IMG/VR virus record: IMGVR_UViG_3300027733_000004
Span: 1-43,597 of that record
DNA: 43,597 nucleotides
Origin: a virus
Reading direction: 5' to 3' (one strand)
The notes beneath the pieces are model-generated. The model saw only the letters and a program-made list of their open reading frames with translations, was not told the DNA's origin and made no database searches. Positions within the stretch are counted from its first letter, which is position 1, and every line of letters starts with the position of its first letter. Position numbers and translations under genes: made by a program. Shown piece after piece: positions 1 through 7,505 of the stretch.

Positions 1-127
1 CACCATCGATGAGTGATGGTGCAAGGTCAGCCTACGGGCTGGCCTTTTTTTGTGCCTTTTTATATCTTTACATGTGCTGCCCAGGCGAGTGGGCGTGATA
101 GCGGTGCAATCAATCATTCAATCATTC
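1..127. repeat. Terminal direct repeat, copy 1 (circular contig overlap)
   Basis: Bases 1-127 are identical to bases 43471-43597. The length of 127 equals a common maximum assembly k-mer, so this is most simply the overlap left when a circular or circularly permuted genome is linearised. Positions 1-16 are the 3' end of the last gene (stop TGA at 14-16 here, 43484-43486 in the other copy). The cut falls inside an 8-bp repeat array. Confidence 0.97.
23..52 (+). terminator. Rho-independent terminator of the rightward right-end operon
   Basis: GGTCAGCC (25-32) pairs with GGCTGGCC (37-44) around a TACG tetraloop closed by C-G, the very stable UNCG class, followed by a run of T from 45. It lies just after the stop codon of the last plus-strand gene once the genome is circularised. 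A second copy is at 43493-43522 because of the terminal repeat. Confidence 0.93.
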
Positions 128-272
128 AATCATTCGTTCCGTTCTATCAGTCAATCATTCGCTGCAGTCAATCATTCAATCGTTCAATGGAACCGTTCCA
201 TCATTTCTAACTATCTATCATTCAATCATTTCCATCATTCCATCGTTTCACTCTATCAATCATTCCATCGTT
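111..272. repeat. Array of 13 copies of an 8-bp repeat, CAATCATT type
   Basis: Seven exact CAATCATT copies start at 111, 119, 127, 152, 169, 223 and 257. Six variants fit C(A/C/T)ATC(A/G)TT: 177, 198, 215, 232, 240 and 265. Several run head to tail in an 8-bp register. The array lies in the gene-free gap (17-453) between two convergent operons and is flanked by a terminator on each side. Such arrays can be protein-binding iterons (origin, partition or packaging site), but the sequence alone does not say which. Bases 273-393 hold nothing I can name. Confidence 0.85.
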
Positions 273-393
273 TTGTCAAAGCATGCACTTGACAGGATGA
301 ATACATCCATCCTTTTGCATCAATAAAATCAATTGCTCGCTTTGATAGTGCTGCTTCGATTTTGGGAACCGTGTTTTTTGACAGTTAGAGTGT

Positions 394-430
394 AAAAACA
401 AAAAGGGTAGCACCAATTACGATGCTACCC
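394..430 (-). terminator. Rho-independent terminator of the amidoligase operon
   Basis: On the minus strand GGGTAGCA (430-423) pairs with TGCTACCC (412-405) around a 10-nt loop, followed by TTTTTGTTTTT (404-394). It begins 24 bases past the amidoligase stop codon. Confidence 0.93.
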
Positions 431-453
431 GATGATTAAAAACTATCTATTGA

Positions 454-2016
454 TTAGATGATAGTGTTGTTGCTGAAGTCGTGGTCGATAGCGGAGAGGT
501 TATTGATAGCACTCTCGTATTGCTGGAAAGCCTGCAGAGGCTGATGACCAGCATTGAGATAAGTGCTTTCAAACTTTTTGATGCGTCGAACTGCGTAAAG
601 CTTGAGGTCGAGCGGTGCATCACCGTTCATAAAGTCCTCAAACGAGTCGCAATGGTTTCGGTCACGAGCCAAGTATTGCAAGAAGCGCGACCAATACTTC
701 AACTTGTTAGGGTTGAGAGTAGGCATACCGATACGCACTTCGACGGTTCGATGTTCCGTCCAGCAAGCAGTATTGACAGCGGTGTAACGGTTGTTGTGAT
801 GACCGTTTTGGATGCCGCAATAGCGATTATAGGCACGCTTGACAGATACCATACGATGAGCCCACGTATTGATAGCGTCACGCATCTTACCAGCCGTGCG
901 ATAATAGGACGCATTGCTTTTTTGACGCATATCGATGTGAACGTGATTACCGCAGGTGTTATTGACGATAGCACCGCTAGAGGTCATAGTCTTGAGAGTT
1001 TTGAACACTTCGTTCCAATCGCTCTCATCATCACCATTGATGAATGCCGTGTATTCCTGCAAAGCACACACACGTTCGTTGTTATCGTTGGTGCTGATGC
1101 TACCATCGTGCTTGAACGAGTGGAACGGGATTGCAGGGAAATCATCGGAGTCCCATTGAGTAATGTCGCTACCGGAGCTACCGACGAATTCAAGCTCGAT
1201 ACCCAAGCAAGAACCCTGCGGACGCAAGCGATTAGCGATACGATATGCAGCAGGGGTCAGGGACGTGCTCCAATGGATAGCACGGGTTGCGTAGACCTGC
1301 TCTTTGATACGATAGAGACGGTCACGAACGGAGAGTCCGTTGCCATTGAGATTGATATTGTCCTGATAGTTGTTTCGAGCGTCCTGACGCAAGCGATAAC
1401 TGCGATTAAGCCAGCAAAGAGCGTTGTGCAAGCTCGTGCTGTTATTGTAGCAGAAGTCACGCTGCTTGTTGTAATACTGCTGCGTGTTAGCAGCCCAGGC
1501 TTGCACTCCGTCTCCGTTTTCATAGCCAGCGTGCAGTTTATCACGCTGCCAGAGGTCATACCAATTGCACGTATCATAGCGATGCGTGCTCCAGAGGTAA
1601 GAACGGTTGCGACCCATCCACGCAAGGACAGAAGGGCTATCTTCACCAGCAATCTTCATTGCTTTCAGCAGATTGAAGAATTGAGCACGAGCAACCATTG
1701 CTGCGATGTCAATAGCCTGCGGATAGCGGTCGCCGTAAGCGTTCGAAGCACGGAGTGCTAGCAGAAGCGTCTTTGGCTGATTGCGGACTTCGATAGGGAG
1801 AGCGTTCCACTTCACGACAGGCTCTGCGTTGAAAACGCGAGTGCTAATCGTGAGTTCCCTCCATACTTTCAGTTGTTGCTTGCGGATGATGGACCGAGAC
1901 GAAAGCTCGAGTCCGAGTTTGATGTCGTTAGACATGATGTTGTTTTTGGTATTTTGGTTTGGTTGCACGGATTCGTTGCCGAACCCGTAAGTGTTGAGAG
2001 AATGAAAAGAAGGCAT
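454..2016 (-). CDS. Amidoligase (glutamine-synthetase-like carboxylate-amine ligase family)
   Basis: Predicted ATP-dependent ligase joining an amine or ammonia to a carboxylate. About 520 aa. The C-terminal half carries the family signature in order: GIELE (about 272-276), HDGS (303-306), CGNHVHID (355-362) and VEVR (425-428), matching the G-E-E, DGS, HVH and E-x-R motifs of the putative amidoligase family (Pfam PF12224). The N-terminal half, roughly 270 residues rich in Tyr, Trp and Asn, is not recognised and may choose the substrate. The start at 2016 is chosen because its ATG overlaps the stop of the upstream amidotransferase as TAATG, implying coupled translation; in-frame alternatives are 2034 (before that stop) and 1935. 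Last gene of its operon, followed by a strong terminator. The substrate is unknown: cell-wall peptide, protein or small metabolite are all possible. Confidence 0.85.
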   Translation of the reverse strand: MPSFHSLNTYGFGNESVQPNQNTKNNIMSNDIKLGLELSSRSIIRKQQLKVWRELTISTRVFNAEPVVKWNALPIEVRNQPKTLLLALRASNAYGDRYPQAIDIAAMVARAQFFNLLKAMKIAGEDSPSVLAWMGRNRSYLWSTHRYDTCNWYDLWQRDKLHAGYENGDGVQAWAANTQQYYNKQRDFCYNNSTSLHNALCWLNRSYRLRQDARNNYQDNINLNGNGLSVRDRLYRIKEQVYATRAIHWSTSLTPAAYRIANRLRPQGSCLGIELEFVGSSGSDITQWDSDDFPAIPFHSFKHDGSISTNDNNERVCALQEYTAFINGDDESDWNEVFKTLKTMTSSGAIVNNTCGNHVHIDMRQKSNASYYRTAGKMRDAINTWAHRMVSVKRAYNRYCGIQNGHHNNRYTAVNTACWTEHRTVEVRIGMPTLNPNKLKYWSRFLQYLARDRNHCDSFEDFMNGDAPLDLKLYAVRRIKKFESTYLNAGHQPLQAFQQYESAINNLSAIDHDFSNNTII

Positions 2017-3068
2017 TACTTCTTGTGCTTCCAAGGCTTGGTTGCGTTGCTTTGATGGCGGCGTGCCTGTTGCTTGCGATACTCTTCAAGAGCATCTGCG
2101 GACACTTCACCATTGCTTGCGGTGCTAGGGCTGCTTACGCCACCGGCAGCAGGAGTTGCGACACGATAGCCGTAGGGGTTGTAATCGTCGTCATCCCACG
2201 CAGACCGATAACCTGCAGCACCTGCACTACCAAGGGAGCGATAGATGCTCGAAGTGCTGATGGAGCGAGAAGAGCTATCAAACTTCGCAAAGGATACGGA
2301 GGTAACTTCGCCGCTAGCGTGGAACGTATGCTTAACATACGATGCAATCATCATTGGCGTAGTAATGGTTGCGGGCTTGATGTTATTGAATTCGCAGAGC
2401 ATTTCCGACAACTTATTGCAATGGTCTTGGTCGGTGCAAAGGATGTAGTTATTGAGTTCCTTGATGTATTGCACATATAGCGGTGCTCGGTCATCACGCA
2501 AAGCGAACATTTCACCCTGCGGATTGATACCTACCACAGCAGCATAGCCTGCAAGACCCTTGGAGAAGGATTGCTCGCCGTCCAAGTGAAGGAAGCAATT
2601 GAGGATGTGCTCGCTATCGCAGGTAGTCTGCAGAGGAAGCACTTCACCAGACCAATCTACAACACCGTTGTGAGCAATGGTCCATTGCTTGCCATCCTTG
2701 AAACCTGTGAATGGATGCGTGTTGGTAATGTTCTTGCCGCACGTTGCGGTTCTGCCGTGAGCAATGAAGCTTCCGAGCAAAGGAGTCTTGCTAGGAATGT
2801 TGCCGTGCTGGTCATAATCGACTCCATACACTAATTGCGTTTGAAGCGCCACAGGCAAGATGTCACGGGACGCTTTGAGCGTTCCCATACCCTTGCATGC
2901 AGACGGGTTTACATAGCGTTCGACGAAAACGCCTTCGGATGCTTTGATAGCATAACCGAAGCCGTCACGCTGACTGCTTCCGAGCATTTCGCTCGATACT
3001 TTGATTAGCCGAGAAGCCTGCTTAAGAGTTTTGCAGGACAAGCTCGACATAGCGATTAACTTACACAT
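2016..3068 (-). CDS. Class II glutamine amidotransferase (ammonia donor for the amidoligase)
   Basis: Predicted to hydrolyse glutamine and release ammonia. About 350 aa. It starts Met-Cys, so removal of Met exposes the N-terminal Cys nucleophile of class II amidotransferases. Other family residues are present: the AHGRTAT segment with Arg106, HPF at 118-120, AHNG with Asn134-Gly135, Asp151 (CDSEH), and an RDDRAP segment near 191-196. The core therefore looks active. The last 90 or so residues are Ser, Gly and Tyr rich and look disordered. Translation is coupled to the amidoligase through a TAATG overlap. The start follows an A-rich AAAACAAC repeat with no Shine-Dalgarno. It is similar to YafJ-like stand-alone amidotransferases. 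The pairing with an amidoligase is known from comparative genomics of phages and bacteria; its chemistry here is inferred. Confidence 0.88.
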   Translation of the reverse strand: MCKLIAMSSLSCKTLKQASRLIKVSSEMLGSSQRDGFGYAIKASEGVFVERYVNPSACKGMGTLKASRDILPVALQTQLVYGVDYDQHGNIPSKTPLLGSFIAHGRTATCGKNITNTHPFTGFKDGKQWTIAHNGVVDWSGEVLPLQTTCDSEHILNCFLHLDGEQSFSKGLAGYAAVVGINPQGEMFALRDDRAPLYVQYIKELNNYILCTDQDHCNKLSEMLCEFNNIKPATITTPMMIASYVKHTFHASGEVTSVSFAKFDSSSRSISTSSIYRSLGSAGAAGYRSAWDDDDYNPYGYRVATPAAGGVSSPSTASNGEVSADALEEYRKQQARRHQSNATKPWKHKK

Positions 3069-3648
3069 GTCGTTTTGTTGTTTTGTTGTTTTGGGTTGTG
3101 CTGAACGATTGCTAGCAATACTCTATGCACACGCATAGACAGCACTACATGCTGTGATAGTGTTGCTATCACGCTTCGTGTTGCTTGTATGGATAGTTCT
3201 CGACTCAACAGATGCATCATAACAGATTATCAGGCAACCGACCAGAATATAGTAAAGAAAGTAAATCAGAAGTTATTGTAATACAATGACTTACGTAAAA
3301 CATGCCAACATGCAATGGTAGCGTCAAACAGATAGTAAAGAAAGTAAATCCGATAATCACGTTTTGATGTTGAGGCCGGCGGTGATTGCAAGTCGTCTTG
3401 CTTTCTTTCGGACTGCGTTAGATAGCATGGTATGTGTAAACAATACCACATCTCTAATCGTATAGAACAGTATCTCGTATTCGTTCATGTTATGGTTTTC
3501 AATCTGGTATCCAACATCGCATCAACTCGAGTTCGAGTTCAATGGTGGCAATGGTAACGAAGCAATCTTTAGAATTGCGTCTCACCTCGTTTTGGTCATG
3601 TTGCTTGTGTTGCAAGTTTGATTGCATTGCTTGTAGCCGGTGGATGGT
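3069..3648 (-). promoter_or_regulatory. 580-bp gene-free leader and promoter region of the amidotransferase operon
   Basis: No convincing gene; the 61-aa frame at 3266-3451 has no features. Nearest the gene is an A-rich spacer of AAAACAAC units. Next come three adjacent hairpins: CTATGC/GCATAG (3123-3138), CAGCA/TGCTG (3140-3154) and GTGATAG/CTATCAC (3154-3172). Further upstream is an exact 19-bp direct repeat at 3249-3267 and 3332-3350, with a 13-bp palindrome ATTGTAATACAAT at 3275-3287 between the copies. This reads as a regulated promoter plus a structured 5' leader. Which copy, if either, is a promoter cannot be told. Whether upstream genes read through is also unclear. Confidence 0.6.
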
Positions 3649-3966
3649 TTACTTCTCTAATCGTTCGATGTGCGGAAAAAACGCATTAATGATTTCATCA
3701 ATCGTTCCGTTTTTTGCCAAATCTGACGACTTGATTTGTCGCAGTTCTTCCTCGCTACGCATGATTTTGGCCTTGAGCATCATCTCGTGAAGCGAGAATA
3801 CTAGGTTGCGATAGTTCGTCTCGTTTTTGTCTTTCAAGAACTCGTTGTATGTGTAGATTACGTCCATCATCGAGTCGAGTGCGTCCGGATTTACGCAGAT
3901 AGACATTGCTGCTGTGGTGATTGAGGATTGCTTACGCTTATCCTTGAGTATCTTTTGGTTATCCAT
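3649..3966 (-). CDS. Hypothetical protein, 105 aa
   Basis: Not recognised. Lys-rich N-terminus followed by a helical, charged C-terminal two thirds with no membrane segment. The start at 3966 is chosen because its ATG overlaps the stop of the upstream gene by 8 bases; a start at 4014 would add 16 residues lying over the upstream gene. Last of a tight cluster of small minus-strand genes before the long gene-free leader of the amidotransferase. Confidence 0.65.
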   Translation of the reverse strand: MDNQKILKDKRKQSSITTAAMSICVNPDALDSMMDVIYTYNEFLKDKNETNYRNLVFSLHEMMLKAKIMRSEEELRQIKSSDLAKNGTIDEIINAFFPHIERLEK

Positions 3967-4471
3967 TTTTCTTGCGCTGTTTCTTGTGGTAGTAGGTGTC
4001 GATTTCGTCTCCATTCATCACGGTAGTGGTGAAGGAGTCCCAGAGTTCCATCTCGTTCTCACATTCAATCTCGAAGAACAGGGAGGGGAATTCGATGCTC
4101 ATCTCCTTGAGCCACGGAAGCGGGTGTCCGTCAAGGACACGGAATTCGTATTCGATGTATTCTCCGTGGTCGGTAATCATAACGGTGTCGGCATCGAACG
4201 GAGTGCCCCAGCACTTCTTGGTGTAGTAGTGTAGGTAAGGATAGCCGCACTCTTCGGTGTTATGATACTCTACGTCGTCACCGATTTTGTAACAGGTTTC
4301 GATGAGACACGCAGGGATAGGGAGGTGTTGGAAGAACGACAACGGCGAGTTATCGTCGGGGTCTTGCAGTTCTTGCACTAATCGTTCCATCTCGGAGATG
4401 ATAACTTGGTCGCTATCGTGTCCGTAAGCACACAGGGTGCAGTATGTCCAGTCGTTGTTGACTACGCTCAT
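3959..4471 (-). CDS. Api92-like / DUF1281-type ferredoxin-fold protein
   Basis: 170 aa. The layout resembles the small phage and plasmid Api92-like family: an N-terminal strand (NDWTYCTLCAYG), a middle loop with LSFFQHLPIP, the diagnostic KCWGTPFDAD (family form WGTKWDA) near residue 90, then a strand ending in PLPWLKEMS, then FPSLFFEIECENE. The family has a ferredoxin-like fold; its role in phages is unknown. The C-terminus is basic. It overlaps the downstream gene by 8 bases and lies 4 bases after the upstream one, so it is part of one operon. I am fairly sure of the family and cannot assign a function. Confidence 0.7.
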   Translation of the reverse strand: MSVVNNDWTYCTLCAYGHDSDQVIISEMERLVQELQDPDDNSPLSFFQHLPIPACLIETCYKIGDDVEYHNTEECGYPYLHYYTKKCWGTPFDADTVMITDHGEYIEYEFRVLDGHPLPWLKEMSIEFPSLFFEIECENEMELWDSFTTTVMNGDEIDTYYHKKQRKKNG

Positions 4472-4475
4472 TTTG

Positions 4476-4724
4476 TTATTTTTTGGAGTTTAGGTTGAAG
4501 GAATAGGTTTCGAACAAGAAGTTGACAGCGTGACGCTGTTTTTCGTTCTTTGGCGGTTTGCCATCGAAGTATTTATTCTTGATAGCATCCAGCAGTTCCG
4601 AGGTGGTCTTGGGCTTTTTGTTTCGTTTCTTTTTCGACATAACCTCATTATCCCGATTTTCTGGCATCTGTCCACAAAAAAAACAAGGGGCGGAAGGTAT
4701 TTCCGTTACCTCGGCTTCAGACAT
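4476..4724 (-). CDS. Hypothetical small basic protein, 82 aa
   Basis: Not recognised. Starting at 4724 it has an N-terminal CFFCG pair (one C-x2-C) followed by a very Lys-rich stretch and a short helix. A start at 4640 would give a 54-aa basic protein without the cysteines; both are possible. Upstream, 4725-4786 contains a hairpin TGCGAGA/TCTCGCA (4748-4772 region) between this gene and a 24-aa gene. Confidence 0.55.
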   Translation of the reverse strand: MSEAEVTEIPSAPCFFCGQMPENRDNEVMSKKKRNKKPKTTSELLDAIKNKYFDGKPPKNEKQRHAVNFLFETYSFNLNSKK

Positions 4725-4786
4725 TGAAACCGAACCCCTTGCTCATGCTGCGAGAAACTATATCTCGCAATGACTCAAATCATTCC

Positions 4787-4861
4787 TTACTTGAACCAGG
4801 AATTGTATTCTTCTTCCGTGATATCAAGCAGGGCTTCGTAGACTTCTTCTTCTTCGTTCAT
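4787..4861 (-). CDS. Small acidic protein, 24 aa
   Basis: A very short gene with ATG at 4861 overlapping the upstream stop as ATGA, and TAA at 4789-4787. The peptide is strongly acidic, with four Glu in a row near the N-terminus, and ends in WFK. Tight ATGA coupling, as seen for its neighbours, is the main reason to call it. Function unknown. Confidence 0.5.
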   Translation of the reverse strand: MNEEEEVYEALLDITEEEYNSWFK

Positions 4862-5265
4862 CGAATGCTGGTTGTTAGGAGTTTAGAGAGGAAGAACGCT
4901 CTGACGTTTTCAGCGCTGGACAATTCTTCGCTCGAAATGGACTCCGCAATGATGTCGCAGACAGACTTCTGGATGGTTCTGTTCTCGACAATCTTCTTGA
5001 ACGCCTTGCGATGCTTCTCGTATGCCATCACCAACTTGGAACGAGAGGGATTGCCTTCGTCGTTGTTGGCGGCATGGTTGAGAGCGTTGACGTTCGGCTC
5101 CCTGCACACGGCAAGATAGACCGCAACCGCATTGGCGCTGATTTTGTTGGCATCAACGCCTTCCGGAATGAGAAGGCAGAGTCGTGCTGACTCACGATTG
5201 TTAAGTCCGTTCAACTTGCCATACGCAAAGGTCTGGCAAGATTTTGTCTGTTCTGTGATTTTCAT
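4858..5265 (-). CDS. Hypothetical protein, 135 aa
   Basis: Not recognised. Mixed helical protein, soluble, no signal peptide. The start at 5265 is chosen because it lies one base after the upstream stop (TAATATG); a longer frame to 5313 would overlap the upstream gene. Near its C-terminus is a helical segment around a conserved-looking KIVENRTIQKSVCDIIAES stretch. Operon member with ATGA coupling to the 24-aa gene. Confidence 0.65.
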   Translation of the reverse strand: MKITEQTKSCQTFAYGKLNGLNNRESARLCLLIPEGVDANKISANAVAVYLAVCREPNVNALNHAANNDEGNPSRSKLVMAYEKHRKAFKKIVENRTIQKSVCDIIAESISSEELSSAENVRAFFLSKLLTTSIR

Positions 5266-5266
5266 A

Positions 5267-5704
5267 TTAGTTGAAGCGATTATTGAAGTTACCACCAAGG
5301 TCATCTTTGTCAATGGGCTTTTTCTTCTTCTTTGCGGCCTTATCCTTCTTCTTGGGAGTTAGTTCAATCTTGATGACAAGCTTCTCTTTCTTGGCATCTT
5401 GTTCAAGGAACGCCTCATCTTCAGAGGACAACTGTCCGTTCTCACGGAGCATTTCGCAGCCTTGGTCGTAGAGACGACGGAATTCATCGGGGTCTTTCGA
5501 GAGAGAGAACACAGTCATCGTTCCATACTGAGGAAGGTTGCAGTTAAACTCGCCGGCGTGGATGAGTCGCAGGATGTTCCAGCAGTCGAAGCGGGAAATC
5601 GTGCCGTCGTGGAGTTTCGCCAGAAGCGGAACAGGGTCTTCGCAGGTAAGGATAGACTTTCCGTCTTCAGATAGCAACTTTTCGTAGTGGTTTATGGGTT
5701 TCAT
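5267..5704 (-). CDS. Hypothetical protein with Lys-rich tail, 145 aa
   Basis: Not recognised. The N-terminal 110 residues look globular. The C-terminus is highly basic (KKKDKAAKKKKK) and ends NNRFN, which suggests nucleic acid or surface binding. The ATG at 5704 overlaps the stop of the upstream gene as ATGA. Confidence 0.7.
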   Translation of the reverse strand: MKPINHYEKLLSEDGKSILTCEDPVPLLAKLHDGTISRFDCWNILRLIHAGEFNCNLPQYGTMTVFSLSKDPDEFRRLYDQGCEMLRENGQLSSEDEAFLEQDAKKEKLVIKIELTPKKKDKAAKKKKKPIDKDDLGGNFNNRFN

Positions 5705-6165
5705 GGATTGGGATTGGTAGGCTCAATGTCTATTACATTGAGTGGCTTTGCGTCAAGCCCAAAAGCCTTGTTTAATTCATCTTGGCTAATTTTTAGTCGG
5801 GCTTCCACTTTTATGGTCGGAGTGTCCGTCAAATCACGCACCTTGTCAACGGCAATCGCAACGGCCATAGTTACCTGTCCAATCGGCATGGTATCAATCT
5901 CGTCTACGAGTCGTTTTGCACCTTTTAGTGCGAACTCTCCGAGGAGATTGGAAACCTCTTTCTTCCAAGAACCCATCTCCATCTTGCCGTCCACTTCCAT
6001 CTGCTTCCTGATGTCCACGACTGTCTGCTTTCTCACTTCTGCGAGTTTAGCAGTCTCCTCACAGGTCTTTCCCTCTTTGAGCAAATTCTCAATGATGGTG
6101 ACGCTTTTCTGTGGCATCGTTCTTGCAGGTTTTGCTAGATTTTCGTTGACGGGTTTGAATTCCAT
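5701..6165 (-). CDS. HTH protein, possible small terminase or regulator
   Basis: 154 aa. Residues about 24-55 look like a helix-turn-helix (IIENLLKEGKTCEETAKLA then VRKQTVVDIRKQM). The C-terminal half has a helix followed by VDKVRDLTDTPTIKVE, which resembles the DK-x-x-x-L-x-G-x-PT element seen after the HTH in several phage small terminase subunits and related regulators. No other small terminase is visible next to the large subunit, so this is a candidate, but its distance from the late operon makes a regulator equally likely. First gene of the leftward operon; its start is only 20 bases from the divergent plus-strand operon. An alternative start is at Met17. Confidence 0.6.
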   Translation of the reverse strand: MEFKPVNENLAKPARTMPQKSVTIIENLLKEGKTCEETAKLAEVRKQTVVDIRKQMEVDGKMEMGSWKKEVSNLLGEFALKGAKRLVDEIDTMPIGQVTMAVAIAVDKVRDLTDTPTIKVEARLKISQDELNKAFGLDAKPLNVIDIEPTNPNP

Positions 6166-6185
6166 GATAGTTATTTTGCATCATT

Positions 6186-6635
6186 ATGAAAGAAATCAAG
6201 ATGTTTGTCAAGATTGAACCGACAAAGACAACACATCAATCGTCGCTAAGGATACTAAAAGGACGTAACGGACGTATGTTTGTCGGTAAAATGTCATCGT
6301 CTCCCCACAAGAGATGGGTAGCGCAATTTGAAAAATTAATTCAAGCGGCGGCTCCGGCTAATCCGGTAGACGAGCCTGTTCAATGTGAGATGAGATTCTA
6401 CTTTTCTCATCTCAAATCTACGAAGAAGTCTCTCCTGGATTGCACGAGCTACAAGACGACAAGACCAGACCTTGACAATCTTGAGAAGTCCATCTTGGAC
6501 TCCCTGGTTCGTTGCGGATTTATCAAAGACGACTCGCTTGTGTGCGAGAAACATTCCTCAAAGTATCATTCTCCAGACTTTGGCATTTTCATTTCCTTGA
6601 AAAATACTTCAATTCCTCCTTGCCAGAAGTCCTGA
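6186..6635 (+). CDS. RusA-type Holliday junction resolvase
   Basis: 149 aa; endonuclease resolving recombination and replication junctions. The C-terminal half carries RusA acidic residues: RPDLDNLEKSILDSL (Asp95, Asp97, Asp105) and IKDDS (Asp115-116), with the usual spacing, after a basic N-terminal half. Met6 (6201) is an alternative start. It opens the early replication operon, ahead of a RecE-like nuclease, as is common in lambdoid-type recombination modules. Confidence 0.85.
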   Translation: MKEIKMFVKIEPTKTTHQSSLRILKGRNGRMFVGKMSSSPHKRWVAQFEKLIQAAAPANPVDEPVQCEMRFYFSHLKSTKKSLLDCTSYKTTRPDLDNLEKSILDSLVRCGFIKDDSLVCEKHSSKYHSPDFGIFISLKNTSIPPCQKS

Positions 6636-6654
6636 AAAGGTCATACTGACCTCG

Positions 6655-7503
6655 ATGAACCAACTAATCAACAACATCAGCGACCAAGAATACGATGGTC
6701 TTGAAGGCATCAATTTCTCCAAATTGAAGCACCTTCTGGACTCTCCATACCACTTCAAGAAGAACATCGAGAACGCCAGCAACGAAGAAAACACTTCGCT
6801 CAAGGTCGGACTCGCTGTCCATTGTCTATCTCTCACCCCTCAGTTGTTTGGCGACAAGTTCACGGTTGCTCCTGTATGTGACCGCCGCACCAAAGAGGGT
6901 AAGATTATCTGGCAGGACTTCCTTGCGAACAACGAAGGAAAGACCGTGCTAACGCAGGAAGAATTCGACCTTGTTGCGAACTGCTACAAAGCCATCGAGT
7001 CCAATCCTTACTTCAAGTGGGCTAAAGAAGGAGACGAAGTGTTCTTCGAAGCCGGCGGTTCCACCGAAATCTTCGGAAGCAAAATCAAGGGTCGTGTCGA
7101 CCTTTTCAACAAATCCAAGAACGTAATCTTGGACATCAAGACGTGTTCTGAAATTCCAAGCGTAGACAACATCCGAAAGGCTATCTACAAGCACAAGTAT
7201 CATATGCAGGCGTATTTCTACAAGTGCATCGTTGACAACTGCTTCGACACCAATGCCGAGTTCGTGTTCTTGTTCATTGACAAGAAACACTTCAACGCGG
7301 TAGGTCTTGCGAAAGTGGGAAGAGAGTTCTTCAATCGTGCCGCAGAGCAACTGAACGAAGCTCTCTGTCGTTACGAGAATTGCAAGAGCAACGATATCTG
7401 GCCCTCTCTCATCAATTCGGAGACTCCGATGATTGTGGATGCCCACCAGACATTCTTTGCGGATGGTCTTGACATTGACCTCGAGGACTCCGAAGATGTG
7501 TGA
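6655..7503 (+). CDS. RecE-like PD-(D/E)XK exonuclease
   Basis: 282 aa. Predicted dsDNA exonuclease producing 3' single strands for the annealing protein encoded at 9005. The core is visible: GLAVHCL (His56), KGRVDLF (Asp149), VILDIKTC (Asp160 and Lys162, the D-x-K of the fold) and MQAYFYK (Gln185 and Tyr187). It matches the RecE C-terminal / DUF3799 group of phage nucleases. The acidic C-terminus is typical. It shares the operon with an ERF protein, the usual exonuclease plus annealase pairing. Confidence 0.83.
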   Translation: MNQLINNISDQEYDGLEGINFSKLKHLLDSPYHFKKNIENASNEENTSLKVGLAVHCLSLTPQLFGDKFTVAPVCDRRTKEGKIIWQDFLANNEGKTVLTQEEFDLVANCYKAIESNPYFKWAKEGDEVFFEAGGSTEIFGSKIKGRVDLFNKSKNVILDIKTCSEIPSVDNIRKAIYKHKYHMQAYFYKCIVDNCFDTNAEFVFLFIDKKHFNAVGLAKVGREFFNRAAEQLNEALCRYENCKSNDIWPSLINSETPMIVDAHQTFFADGLDIDLEDSEDV

Positions 7504-7505
7504 CC

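Noticed and set aside
111-272. CRISPR array or coding frames in the 8-bp repeats
   Set aside because: Units are 8 bp with little or no spacer, and the frames at 13-292 translate only the repeat.
481-1761. 426-codon plus-strand frame opposite the amidoligase
   Set aside because: Shadow of the amidoligase codons; no domain pattern, and the minus frame has clear catalytic motifs.
3266-3451. 61-aa minus-strand gene in the amidotransferase leader
   Set aside because: It starts within a repeat-rich regulatory stretch, has no coupling to neighbours and no recognisable composition.
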